From positions 186,001-250,000 of the forward strand of contig JAKMXF010000310.1 in the NCBI GenBank assembly GCA_024704765.1: a stretch of DNA of 64,000 bases, given 5' to 3'. Shown here piece after piece: positions 35,339-45,238 of this stretch. Origin of the DNA: Oopsacas minuta. Taxonomy: Eukaryota; Porifera; Hexactinellida; Lyssacinosida; Leucopsacidae. How positions within the stretch are numbered: the stretch's first letter is position 1; each line of letters begins with the position of its first letter. Under the pieces are notes generated by a model that worked only from the letters and a program-made list of their open reading frames with translations, was not told the DNA's origin and searched no databases. Made by a program: the position numbers and the translations under genes.

Positions 35339-35510
35339 CTCAATCTACTCTGAAAATTTCATCCCTTAATCTATTATGATTTTGGCTATGCACCGTCTAC
35401 GGTTAAAGAAAAATATAGGCGGTGATTCAATACTAGTCCACTATACTATATAGCCGGCACAGTAAAAAGAAAATAATAAACCTATTACAAACAAGGACAA
35501 TAAATAGAAT

Positions 35511-37571
35511 TCATAAATATAAATCTATATCTATATCTATTTCCAAATTCATAGATACAAGTTTCTGAAGATATTTGATAAAGGAATAGCGAGTTATCCC
35601 TCCAGAGGTGCACGGTCCGTCTGGTCTTTGAATGCATTTCAGTTTCAAAATTAAGTCTCTACTTCCTGGATTCAAAATATCTGCATTCATCATAATTCTT
35701 TCATAAATATTCAATTCTCTTATTTCTTCTAAGTAATAGTTAGAAGCTTCTATCTTCATATTAGTACTAACACCTCTAGCTCTGTGAATAGTTTCTATAA
35801 TTATTTCAAAATTGAATTTAGAACCGATACTAATAGCACATTTAGAATATTTACAGATATCCTCATCTCCTTCTCCCTCCCAGGTATCACAGTCTTCTTT
35901 GGATAGCGTGCCTTGTCCAAACAGACATTTGAGTCCATCACCTAGATACACTAGTGGGAGTTTATTGAAGTAATACTCCATAGCATTCTCACGACTCTTC
36001 ATACTAACAGATAGAACTCTTCCCTCCACGGATACACTCCTACCAGCTAGATGCAGACATTTTAGCTGATATTTAGCCTCATTAACGTTATCCCAGCCTT
36101 CAGGGGGAGTACACCATTCATAATAGTTGTCCCAGGTGAGCGGAGGTAGTCTCCCAGAGCTGTGAATTAAGCCCTTAACAACACTGATTAATAACAGTAA
36201 TGCTAGCCCCACCCACAAAACACGAGTGAATGTTACATCAAATGGATCAATCGACAGGAACCAATCGTATATCCAGTGCTTAGTAAGGAATTGTGAAATT
36301 AGAATAGATAGTATAGTCAGTAATAAGAAGACACCAATACTCAACAAGCTGTATGACTGATAAAAGAATATTACGTGGAATAGTAGAGGTAATATCAAGT
36401 GGATTATGTAATTCCTTAATATGAAAATGATAAGAATGACTAATAACACTAGTGAGAATCCTTTAATAGACGCACTATCTAAAGAGGAGTATTGTCGTGC
36501 TACGAAGAATGTCTGTCCCCACAAGAGGAAGAACACATGCGGCCAAATCCTCAGTCCTAATCCATGCCCCACATATCTATACACAACCCATACAAATGAT
36601 AAGATGATTAACGTCAGTAGAATAACAGGTTGTAACGCATGTACTTCAATGTTAATAAGATAGAATAGAGCTAGTAAGCCAGGTAGCTTATTATGTCTTG
36701 CTATTAGTTGTGATGTAGAGCTGAGTATTAGGAAGAGAAGAGAGATAGCAGTTATTACACTAGAACCTGTCTCACTGACTGGTACTGACAGCAAGTACAC
36801 TATACAAGAGATAAGGAATACCAAATAAGATAGAGAAGATTTGCTTCTGAAATAATTAGTAAGAAAATTTTTTAAATCCTCTTTCACGGCTATTCTGGGA
36901 ATTATATTCTTTGAAGTGAATAACAGATCGAAGTTAGCTAGGATAATACGGTAGGAGTACACTGTCATGACACCGAAAGAGATGTACGTCATTGCCAGGG
37001 GTAGGATAGTTGAGAATATTCTGGGTTGTAACATTATATTGTACATGTAGAGAATGAATAACATGTGAAGTTCTTTGGATAAAGAAACTCTATTCAGGAA
37101 TAGTTTAACGCTAAAATGTTGTGCATTGGAGAGGCAGGACTTCGCTATTTCATAGAGACACAGTCTAGGAAATTTGAAGATTTTCTTAAATATTCCTGCT
37201 TCATTAAATTCACTCCATTCTGTGACATAACGAGATTGCTCATATGAAATGAATGAGGTTGTTAGAAACCCAGTATTCCCTCCTATAGCATCTTCAAACG
37301 CGACCTTAACGTCATCCCTAGTATAATCCTCTGTATCATTCTTCTTATGAACAAACCATTCTACAAATTCCTTCTGAGATGAAATAGTCAGTGCTTCGTT
37401 AGGGTTGATGGAGGGACCTACAGTCTCTTGAGGTTCTATTGCATCATCCATAGTATCATCTACTGAGTCAGGATGTGATACATATCCTATCCGGTTTCTT
37501 GAGTCTCGTCTCTTGAAATTTACTCTTCGTAACCCAGCCCATGCTGCGTCAATGCTTTTTTCAATATCCAT
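35511..37571 (-). CDS. WFS1: wolframin-like ER membrane protein
   Basis: This single exon encodes 686 residues. An N-terminal cytosolic region (about 1-180) includes an EFVEWFVHKKN helical segment. A hydrophobic core with roughly 9-11 membrane segments (about 180-480) follows, then a C-terminal luminal domain. The luminal start, LPPLTWDNYYEWCTPPEGW (about 485-503), followed by KCLHLAGRSVSVEGRV, the NKLPLVYLGDGLKCLFG block and the paired Cys residues, matches the conserved wolframin C-terminal domain (PLAWEHYRDLC..P.W...C.HLEGH.V...G...LPFFIGDWMRCLYG in vertebrates). Wolframin maintains ER calcium and damps the unfolded protein response. It is shorter than the ~890-residue human protein, mostly at the N-terminus, where the Sel1-like repeats are short or missing. 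The ATG at 37571 is the first in frame. Confidence 0.9.
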   Translation of the reverse strand: MDIEKSIDAAWAGLRRVNFKRRDSRNRIGYVSHPDSVDDTMDDAIEPQETVGPSINPNEALTISSQKEFVEWFVHKKNDTEDYTRDDVKVAFEDAIGGNTGFLTTSFISYEQSRYVTEWSEFNEAGIFKKIFKFPRLCLYEIAKSCLSNAQHFSVKLFLNRVSLSKELHMLFILYMYNIMLQPRIFSTILPLAMTYISFGVMTVYSYRIILANFDLLFTSKNIIPRIAVKEDLKNFLTNYFRSKSSLSYLVFLISCIVYLLSVPVSETGSSVITAISLLFLILSSTSQLIARHNKLPGLLALFYLINIEVHALQPVILLTLIILSFVWVVYRYVGHGLGLRIWPHVFFLLWGQTFFVARQYSSLDSASIKGFSLVLLVILIIFILRNYIIHLILPLLFHVIFFYQSYSLLSIGVFLLLTILSILISQFLTKHWIYDWFLSIDPFDVTFTRVLWVGLALLLLISVVKGLIHSSGRLPPLTWDNYYEWCTPPEGWDNVNEAKYQLKCLHLAGRSVSVEGRVLSVSMKSRENAMEYYFNKLPLVYLGDGLKCLFGQGTLSKEDCDTWEGEGDEDICKYSKCAISIGSKFNFEIIIETIHRARGVSTNMKIEASNYYLEEIRELNIYERIMMNADILNPGSRDLILKLKCIQRPDGPCTSGGITRYSFIKYLQKLVSMNLEIDIDIDLYL

Positions 37572-37676
37572 ATAAAGTTAGCTATTGCTATTAAGTTAAC
37601 GTTACTTATTGCTAACGAATGAGGCCTGATAATATAATAAAAGTGTGACAAGTACAGTGGGTAACACTTATAAGAA

Positions 37677-38116
37677 TCTATAATATTTAAATCTCAATTG
37701 TTGTCTGTCTGTATATTTGTTTGTTTGTTTGTTTGTTTGTTTGTCCATTGTCAAGGAAAGGATTTATGGTATGCAATTTGAAATTGTTGCACAACTATGT
37801 GTTTATCGTGTTTATCAAGGAAGTAAATAGAATTCAATATAACTTCACTTATTATATCGAACATGCTGAAACCGATTTTCACACATTCGGATTAATCATA
37901 TATAAATTTATTGTTGTTTTTTATGAATATAAAGTAAACAAATTTCAAAATTGAGGTAGAATCATTCTTTCAACGATTCTACTGGGTTAATCGAGTATGC
38001 TAAGTCTGATTATTATAAACAACATCAATATTATTAAATCTCAATTGTTGTTTGTCTGTTGAAACTTCGAGGCGTAATGCGCCAAGTTCATCGCAAAGCG
38101 ATGAGCCAAAGGCTGG
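37677..38116 (+). repeat. Helitron-like non-autonomous repeat, copy B
   Basis: It has the same organisation as copy A (5284-5675): TC start after A, a (TTTG)n tract near 37719, then the tail module with hairpins GAGGCGTAATGCGCC and TCGC-AAA-GCGA, ending CTGG before T. In copy A the second hairpin is TCGC-GAA-GCGA; here one base differs. Confidence 0.6.
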
Positions 38117-38519
38117 TACTATGTATATTTATAGGGCTCTCAACCTGGAAACCTTCAAAATCGTGAGATTCGTCAAAAATCTATCCTAAGATGTGCAATT
38201 TAGTATTAGTTTTCTGTGAAAAGACCAGGGATTCTGCAGTATTTAAAGGCCCGAGATCGTGAGAATTGAGAGCCCTGATGTTTATTTTTTGTTTTTATGA
38301 ATTAAAGTAAACAAGTTTCTAAATATTTCCAGGAGCTTAGTTTCAACGGTTCTTTCAACGTGCTCACATGCAAATGATAGTTGTTCTAATGGAAAATTCT
38401 AAGATCGGTGCCGAGTTAGATGCAAACACTTTGCGAACACTTGTGTTCGCAAGCCACGCAGTGCGAGCAAGCAAAGTTGTTCGTAAATTATAAGAATAAT
38501 CAAAGGAAAAAATTTTATT
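38117..38519. other. intergenic with GC-rich hairpin cluster
   Basis: No gene is seen. At 38420-38475 a run of short GC hairpins (GCGAACACTTGTGTTCGC and neighbours) resembles the ones at 21745-21835 and 49678-49750, and may be the end of another Helitron-like family. Confidence 0.4.
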
Positions 38520-38625
38520 TTTAATAATAAAACATAAATTACATAATACAAATTACGAAAGGTTTAGGAATCTAAAATCCTAGGAATAGGTATAAATAGA
38601 AATATATTGGAATTAGAGATACATT
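38520..38625 (-). repeat. inverted duplicate of 53829-53935
   Basis: On the minus strand this reads TTCAATGTATCTCTAATTCC, then an A/T-rich run containing TACCTATTCCTAGG and CTAAACCTTTCGTAATTTG, and ending ATGTAATTTATG. The plus strand at 53829-53935 is near-identical. The copies part exactly where the laminin-like reading starts, so one copy moved with, or into, the laminin pseudogene. Confidence 0.7.
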
Positions 38626-38629
38626 GAAA

Positions 38630-39315
38630 AATACATTCTAAACAACCATCCATTGTCCCTAACATTAGATTGTAGAAACCATCCTTACACGCGTTGCACT
38701 GTCCTGAATCCTGATACAGTGTTACAATCCGCAGTTATAGAGCCGGACAAGTCACAATTACAAGGTGAACTCCTATAAATAGAGTTACTAACTAAAGGTT
38801 AACAGAATTATCAATCTTAAAATTAAAATTTCCTATGCCGACAAGTATTGCATCTTCTCCCTCCCACGTTATTTGACATTCATATTGACCTGTTGATTTA
38901 TCACATATTCCAAACACATATCTACATCACTAAGGGAACTGTTAGGATTTATGTAGAACATGTCCGCACATATTTCACAATGTATTCCTATAGTATCGTC
39001 CATAGTAAGGTTTGTAAGAAGTAAAGTGTAGAGCTAAGGTATCGAGCTCTACCATAGTCGGAAGAGACAGTGTTAGATTAACTGTGTCAGGAGGGTAGAT
39101 ACCAGTCTCACTAAGCCAAGTTGTAGCTCCTGAAACTACATCTAAGTCAGTGAGATATGAAACAGGATGAGATGAGTTGTCAAAACGACTGTCACAAGTT
39201 TAACAACAGTTAACTTCAATTATAGATTGCCTTACAGAGTATCCTATAGGGCCATTTACACCACATGTAGATTTTGAAGTTACTTCTCTCTTAAAAGACA
39301 AGCTTGTAATAATTG
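38630..39315 (-). pseudogene. laminin-type pseudogene (LamNT + laminin-EGF)
   Basis: The minus strand, read across frame breaks, gives a laminin N-terminal-like domain: STCGVNGPIGYS, NCC-stop-TCDSRF, SHPVSYLTDLD, GATTWLSETGIYP, VNLTLSLPTM, then LALHFTSYKP. This follows the order of LamNT (TCG, CD..., HP..YLTD, WxSE, V.LTLSL, F.S..P). It continues as laminin-EGF: GIHCEICADMFYINP, a frame shift, then GICDKSTGQYECQ, and further on CNACKDGFYNL...DGCLEC near 38640-38700. An in-frame TAA near 39213, a break near 39010 and another near 38910 make it non-functional. Laminins and netrins carry this pair of domains at the N-terminus in the basement membrane. There is no intact parent gene in the window. 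Confidence 0.75.
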
Positions 39316-39325
39316 GATAGTAAGG

Positions 39326-39635
39326 CATTAGTCGATCGTGTTAAACAAGATCGCGATCGCGATCCCGATCTCGATCATATTTCCGATCGTTTGTGTAATA
39401 TTCAAGACATATATTTTTGATAGTTACATCATTTCTTATGCCAAAAGTAACATAGGTGGAGAATCAACACATTCTACGAACGAATATTACTGATTGTTGA
39501 ACACAAATTTGGAACAATTACCTAAGTATAAATCGAAAAAATGATCGAAAATTTTTGTACAAAAAGGATCGCGATCTTACATCCGATCCTTAATAAAACA
39601 GCGATCAATGATCGTACGATCCTAATGCCCTATTG
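39326..39635. repeat. GATC-rich MITE
   Basis: The left end is GGCATTAGTCGATCGTG. The right end, read inward on the minus strand, is AGGGCATTAGGATCGTAC. Both ends are full of GATCGCGATC-type motifs while the middle is AT-rich, and there is no coding capacity. A partial relative lies at 9857-9975. Confidence 0.65.
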
Positions 39636-40129
39636 GATAACAAGAAATAGCTTGTGCTGTGTCTTCATAACAAGATTATTGTAAGTGTAAAGTGAGTGAA
39701 GATTATTAGCAGGAATAATACCAGCGAGAATATACGAGACATTAGTAATTACGATTACTTTATTGATAAACTAGTATTATTTATATTAATTTAGAGATTG
39801 AAGTAATTGAAAATAAATCAAATTAATGCAAGGGAGAGGCAATGAAATTCTGATTAATAATAGGTACGCAAAGTTCGGATAATTTGAATTCATAACCTAT
39901 ATCATTAAAGGAGAATGATCACGTGTAAATTGTGAGTACGTACGTGGTTAAATGGTAACCGTCTTAGCGCACTTTTGCTTTTATGGAATGTTTGTCTATC
40001 TAGAATATGATGCATGTATTTAGATAAAACAAATTTCTATGTCTTATTGTGAGTGCAATTATATTGTGCTAAGGATTTTGTTACGTCAAAATTAAAATAT
40101 TATGTAATAATAATTAAATAATTAAATAA
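39636..40129. other. intergenic region
   Basis: Nothing is recognised here. It must contain the CDK7 3' untranslated region at its right end. A short ATTAAATA repeat lies at 40110-40131. Confidence 0.4.
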
Positions 40130-41173
40130 TTAATAACGTAACTTTTTCGCTACACTAGCACGTCCGTCATCCAGAGTCCTCTTCTTATGCTCAGAGGATA
40201 CAGCCTCATCATTTGCCAAGGAGGAGCATTCCTGAGGAAGAGGGAGCTGATGACTGATGGTAGGTGATGGTTTCCGTGAGAAATATGCAGACTTAAGTGC
40301 ATCAGTAGCAGTGCATCTTTTAGCTGGATTTAACATTAACATAGACACTAATAATTGTATTGTATCTTCTGAAGCAGCAGTGAATATATCTGATAAGTTG
40401 TATTTATCGTTTTTAACAACAATTTCAATATAAGAAGGCAGGTTAGATACTCCAGGCCATACTTCTTCAGTTGCATTCCCGAATACTTCAAATATCCTAT
40501 AGAGCTGAGCTATATCGTTATCTCCCTGTAGGAATGGAACTCTCAGAAACAGTTCAGCTAGTATACATCCAGTAGCCCAGATATCTACACCTGTTCCGTA
40601 TAGAGTAGCTCCGTATAGCAGCTCGGGACATCTATACCATCTTGTAACCACCTGATGAGTGTAGTTACGACTAGGACTAGCATAAGCCTTAGCCAGCCCG
40701 AAATCTGTTATTTTCAATACTCCCTGTTTGTTAATGAGAAGATTATTTGGTTTGATATCTCTATGTAACACCCAGCGTGAGTGTAAGTACTCCATGCCTA
40801 GTAGAGTCATTAGCATGTATTTCTTTATATGTCTAGCTGTTAGAACTAGACTAGAATCTTGTATTATCTTCTCTAAGTCTGTGTCCATAAAATCAAATAC
40901 GAGACTAACATTAGAATTGTGACCAAAGAATACGTTTAATAATCCAATCACATTTTCATGTTCTATTTCTTTCAAAAGTTTTATTTCTCTGAGAGCAGTT
41001 CTATTTATACCATCTCGTGTTTCTGATCTCTTCCCGAGTTTAATTTTCTTGATGGCTACAATATCGTGTGTTTCAAGATCTTCTGCCTTATATACAGTAG
41101 CGAACTGTCCTTCTCCTAGAAATATAATTTTCTTATAGCGATTCACTTTAGTGCCAGTCTGATTGGATTCCAT
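40130..41173 (-). CDS. CDK7: cyclin-dependent kinase 7
   Basis: CDK7 is the CDK-activating kinase and the TFIIH kinase that phosphorylates the RNA polymerase II tail. This single exon encodes 347 residues (human 346). Visible parts are the glycine loop GEGQFATVY (about 20-28), the catalytic Lys in VAIKKIKLG, a [11 protein letters not shown] helix in place of PSTAIRE, the HRDIKPNN catalytic loop, and the DFG of [20 protein letters not shown] with the activating Ser and Thr of the T-loop conserved. [12 protein letters not shown] is then the substrate segment (the usual YRAPE is YRCPE). The C-terminal tail is basic, as in the family. The high match along the whole length supports orthology. The ATG at 41173 is the first in frame. 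Confidence 0.96.
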   Translation of the reverse strand: MESNQTGTKVNRYKKIIFLGEGQFATVYKAEDLETHDIVAIKKIKLGKRSETRDGINRTALREIKLLKEIEHENVIGLLNVFFGHNSNVSLVFDFMDTDLEKIIQDSSLVLTARHIKKYMLMTLLGMEYLHSRWVLHRDIKPNNLLINKQGVLKITDFGLAKAYASPSRNYTHQVVTRWYRCPELLYGATLYGTGVDIWATGCILAELFLRVPFLQGDNDIAQLYRIFEVFGNATEEVWPGVSNLPSYIEIVVKNDKYNLSDIFTAASEDTIQLLVSMLMLNPAKRCTATDALKSAYFSRKPSPTISHQLPLPQECSSLANDEAVSSEHKKRTLDDGRASVAKKLRY

Positions 41174-41504
41174 TTTTGTTACTTGATAATTTAATACGTA
41201 CTAGCGTACTAGATATATTTCACTATTGGAAGTGCAGTAGCTCTGCTTAATAGAAGGACCGGTTTATCGGATCAACCTTATTAGGATACTTGACCATAAA
41301 CCGAACCGCGCAGTATTAAATTCTTCCGGTAAATCGGGCCAACACCATTACAGCTTTATCTAAAATGCAATGGCATAGTCCCGAAGTGACCCTATCAACC
41401 CATGGCGGTCAGAGCCGGTACGCCAGACCCGATTGTCGGACTCATTTTCGACTAAGGTAAGATTGATAGTAAAGGTAAACAATTTTCAAACCCAATAGAA
41501 CAAT
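41174..41504. other. short intergenic region
   Basis: This holds the promoter side of CDK7 and the 3' end of the THAP gene. Nothing specific is recognised. Confidence 0.35.
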
Positions 41505-42002
41505 CTATAATACATCTAATGCTAATGTATCTGTATTTGTGTGAGAAAGATATTCATTAATTAAAACCAATTGATAAACAATCAAATCTTCCATAGTATT
41601 GATGAGAAAATTTTCTTTTAATTTGTCTTCAGGGCTAAGTTCAACTGTTTGTTCTTTTGAAAACAGACAATTTGATGTATTTAAATGAGGAGAAATATAA
41701 ACAGGAGGACGGCCAGGAAATAAGCAGGGAACAGCTCCTTCTCTTAGTTTAGGTGTTAAACGAGATATCTCTGTAAATGTACCATCACCATTGGGGACTT
41801 TATGTGTCAATACTATATCAGCCTTGAGGAAGTGTTTAATACATACGTACACTTTACGGAGTCTTTCTAGGTCTTCTCTATCAATTGCTACTGTCCATGC
41901 TTGTTTCAACTCTGGTGGACGTAATGGCATTTTGAATATCGGTATCCTATCCTCTGGTTTGTAATTACTTTTACACTTTACGACAGAGCACTTGCTTGGC
42001 AT
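41505..42002 (-). CDS. THAP-domain protein 1
   Basis: This single exon encodes 165 residues. The N-terminal C2CH THAP zinc finger spans about 1-95: MPSKCSVVKC gives the Cys pair, IPIFKMP the conserved hydrophobic-Pro step, W36 the invariant Trp in AWTVAIDR, and VCIKHF the second Cys-His pair. VPCLFPGRP (about 91-99) matches the AVPTIF box with LF instead of IF. THAP domains bind DNA; they occur in cellular regulators and in P-element transposases. There is no transposase catalytic part, so it is more likely a small regulator or a domesticated fragment. The remaining 65 residues show no domain. A second THAP gene follows on the same strand at 42651-43240. Confidence 0.85.
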   Translation of the reverse strand: MPSKCSVVKCKSNYKPEDRIPIFKMPLRPPELKQAWTVAIDREDLERLRKVYVCIKHFLKADIVLTHKVPNGDGTFTEISRLTPKLREGAVPCLFPGRPPVYISPHLNTSNCLFSKEQTVELSPEDKLKENFLINTMEDLIVYQLVLINEYLSHTNTDTLALDVL

Positions 42003-42650
42003 AATCTACACAAAACGCTAATAATATACTTAATCATGATAAATTAAAGAATTTTGGTAGAAGATTCATTTCTCCCAGATTAGACCTGACTAGCTGTTGG
42101 GGGACAATTCTTTAGGATTTGTTAAGATGTCAATAGGAGAGAAATAATGATAAATTAATTATATGATTGATACGAATGAGAAAATTGGTCGCTAGAAGAT
42201 TCGTAGCGGAAACATCCAAGCAGTATAGCCACTAATCCAGTGAAAATCCTCACTACAACCAGGCCAGGACTGCCTCAAAATGACCTAGATAGACCCTAGA
42301 CGAATCCCCCGTGATTAATATTTCGGTGATGAGTTTTCCGGTAAAGTATTAATACCAGTACAAAGCTGAATTTCTATATACCAGATAACCCGGACTAACC
42401 GTTCGAAACTAATCAGAGTATTCATTCGGTTCAATAAGTTGAATAATACCCAAAAATTAACACATATATCAAGTGTTCATTCATACACGAGATTCATTCA
42501 TTCATCAGCATGGCATGAGGCTATGACCATTCTTTCAGTTTTTTGGGCTGATTTCTTAGGTCCTACCTGCCTCTCTAAACCTATTCATTTTGCCAGCGTC
42601 TCTCAAGGCACATTTTCACGTGTTTGGATATTGATTGTGGTAGGATATCA
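42003..42650. other. intergenic region between the THAP genes
   Basis: No gene is supported; the plus-strand open frame at 42439-42663 has no recognisable composition. It contains the promoter region of THAP 1. Confidence 0.35.
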
Positions 42651-43240
42651 TTACCCAGAATAGCCTGTATAAAAGTTCGAACACATCCCGTATAAGAGAA
42701 ATATATTCATAGATGGTGAATGATTCTCGTATGCAAATGAACACATTGAATAGCTCGATTTATTAATAACCGTTTCTTCCTTGCCTTCCAAACTCTCTAA
42801 AAATTCATTTTCCATCCCCAGCTGCTTCCTATCATCTCTTGACAACCTTTTTCTCTTAATATAGCAGTTAGTAAGATTAGAATCAAAATCTGGAAATATA
42901 CACGGTACTGCATATTTCTTCAGAGATACTCTATCCCTAGGAATTACTATTGTGTGCTGTCCATCAAAATATTCTATAGTCTTCTCTATATCATGTTCCC
43001 TAAAATGTTTAATACATACCTAGAAAATGAGAGATTTGTAAATGATTTACTAATGTGTAACGTTAAATAACATCAAAAACTAACTTTTAATTGTTTATTG
43101 TCCTCGTAGTCTGACCTGGGTCTTGGGATTGCTCTGAACCATTTTTCACGTATTTCTCGAACTTTTGGGAAGTTGAAGGTAGTTGTGAATTTATGTTGAC
43201 TTCTATAGTTAGATTTACATCCAGGAACACTGCAGGTCAT
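42651..43240 (-). CDS. THAP-domain protein 2, two exons
   Basis: Exon 1 is 43240-43085 and starts MTCSVPGCKSNYRS. Exon 2 is 43019-42651. The join is phase 0 between a GTTAGT donor and a TTTCTAG acceptor, giving 174 residues. The THAP finger is complete: C3 and C8 of the first pair, FNFPK, an invariant W in EKWFRAIPR, VCIKHF for the second pair, and AVPCIFP at its end. After a basic patch (IKRKRLSRDDRKQ) the C-terminus (about 130-174) shows no domain. Its start CKSNY matches THAP 1 (CKSNY at the same place), so the two are probably tandem duplicates. The GTTAGT donor is slightly unusual. Confidence 0.8.
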
Positions 43241-45238
43241 GATATTTCGTAGAAATTAAAATTGTGTCGAGTAAAGTAGGATTTTGGTGTATACGAGTAA
43301 ACTAGCTGATATAACAAACATTTATCTGAAAATATACAAATATACCGTATTAGTCTGAATAAGCGTCCAGGCGCTTATTCTTTTCGTGAATATTTTTTGG
43401 TCTAAATATTTGTTTGAAATTACAGAAAAAGTTAATAATTATCCTAATTAGTTGCAATGTTAAATGAAATTTCAAAGAAATTCTTCTAGATAGTTGCGAT
43501 AAATTTGTATTCACAAGTCCTGGAGGGTTATGTAGCCCATGATACTTATTCATGGATATACGGTATTAATAGCTAAAATTAATAAATTATAATAATACTA
43601 TCAGAGAAATAACGCTGTTACACAAACCAGGCAGCCAAAGGTCAACTGGTACCGCGTACCTGCAACAGATCTTAGAAATAAAATCCAATTTAACGTAGCA
43701 TGAAGTTAATGAATATGAATATATGCGCATACAATGGCATCAAAACCTGCTTCCAATATGTTAATCACAGGAAACGGCTTTTGATGTCTTGATGCACTAT
43801 GCACTAACCGATAATACTTATAGCTCAGATACTGTTTACCACGATCCGTATTTCCTTACAGCGGGCAGAGCCGCAGAATGAAAGAGGCAAAATTAATAGA
43901 ACGCTGGCGTATTTTTCAAGGAAATACGAAATTGGATATGAAATATTCAATGATTGCTGATTTGGTCACTTACAATATAATTTGATAAATAGATTAAGAA
44001 TCATCGTTAGATTACCTCATCTTGCTTTGTTCTGGTTTGAATAGTTATTGTGAATTATTGTCTATATTTTGAAAAGATAATATAGAGAATCTCGAAATAG
44101 AACTGAGAATCTGCTTAATAATCGGTACTACCATTACTATATTTGTTACTCTAACATTCAGTTAGTGGTTGTAAATACTGAATAATTTGACCATAACACA
44201 CCAACCATGCACACGGGGGCCTATTTAGAATATAGGCCATATATATGTGTCTATATTTACTATAAAACCTTCATTATTGACTACCTTAACGAATTAAATA
44301 TTTTCTTTAGAACGAATACACATCACTATTGGAGGTTAATCAATGCGTAATTGCCGGTGTGAAGAATGAGAACATTTTAGGTTCGCATAACACTATTGTG
44401 AGGGCAGGGGCGTAGATCCGTAATTTTTCTGGGGGGATGGAGAATTTAAAACTAGCACTTTTCTACATATGACAAATATGAATATGCCATAATCGTAGTC
44501 ATTAAACTTCCTACCTCGACAAAAAGATAAATATACAATAATAAAAACAGCTAAGAACAGATCATAGTACATATAATATAATTTATACTTGGTAGTGTGA
44601 AGAGAACCTATTGATTTAATATATCTAGATTAAAGTATAAATTATTCGAAATTGTCAAATATTTTCGGCGTATTTCACTTCTCGTTGAAAACTCTTTTGC
44701 TAGTGTAGCGATATTTATTCTATCAAGAATTTCTTTGTGAACATTACATACACATACTGAATTCAAACGTTTCTGGGTCATTGAATTCCTGAGCCGTCTT
44801 TATTTGAGAGCAAAAATAATGTAGACGTATCTCAAAAGTTAAAATGTAGGGGGGAGATGATTACATAGAGCACCCCCCCTCAGTTTATAAGTGGGGATGA
44901 GCCACATGTCCGACATCTGTGAAATTTCAATAGATTGGTAAGAATGAAGCAGATGACGCATACTTCACGAAAGAGTTAGTATTATACACATATATACAGA
45001 ATAAATACATTATTACTGCAGCCATAGTCTCAATTTCACCGAAATTTTGCAAAAATATCCAAAAAATTGAATGACAATATCTGAATCAAGATCTGATTGA
45101 AAGAAACTGATCATATTTTCGGAATCAGGATAAGCAATATACCCTAGGCATAGAGGAATATAATTTGTTGAGGCAACAAATTTGCTGTTCACCTGTGTTA
45201 TATAATAATCTATTTTGATATTAGCCTACACCCAGGAT
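43241..45238. other. intergenic with hAT-like fragment
   Basis: No gene is supported. At 44406 CAGGGGCGTAGATCCG resembles a hAT terminus. Short G-rich (44433) and C-rich (44873) tracts may mark the two ends of a degraded element, but I could not match them. The right end contains the promoter of the OATP gene. Confidence 0.4.

Larger units (their letters stand above)
34349..35510. other. intergenic with a MITE and two large palindromes
   Basis: No gene is seen. It contains the MITE at 34665-34800 and the palindromes at 35111-35156 and 35181-35338, described separately. Confidence 0.5.
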
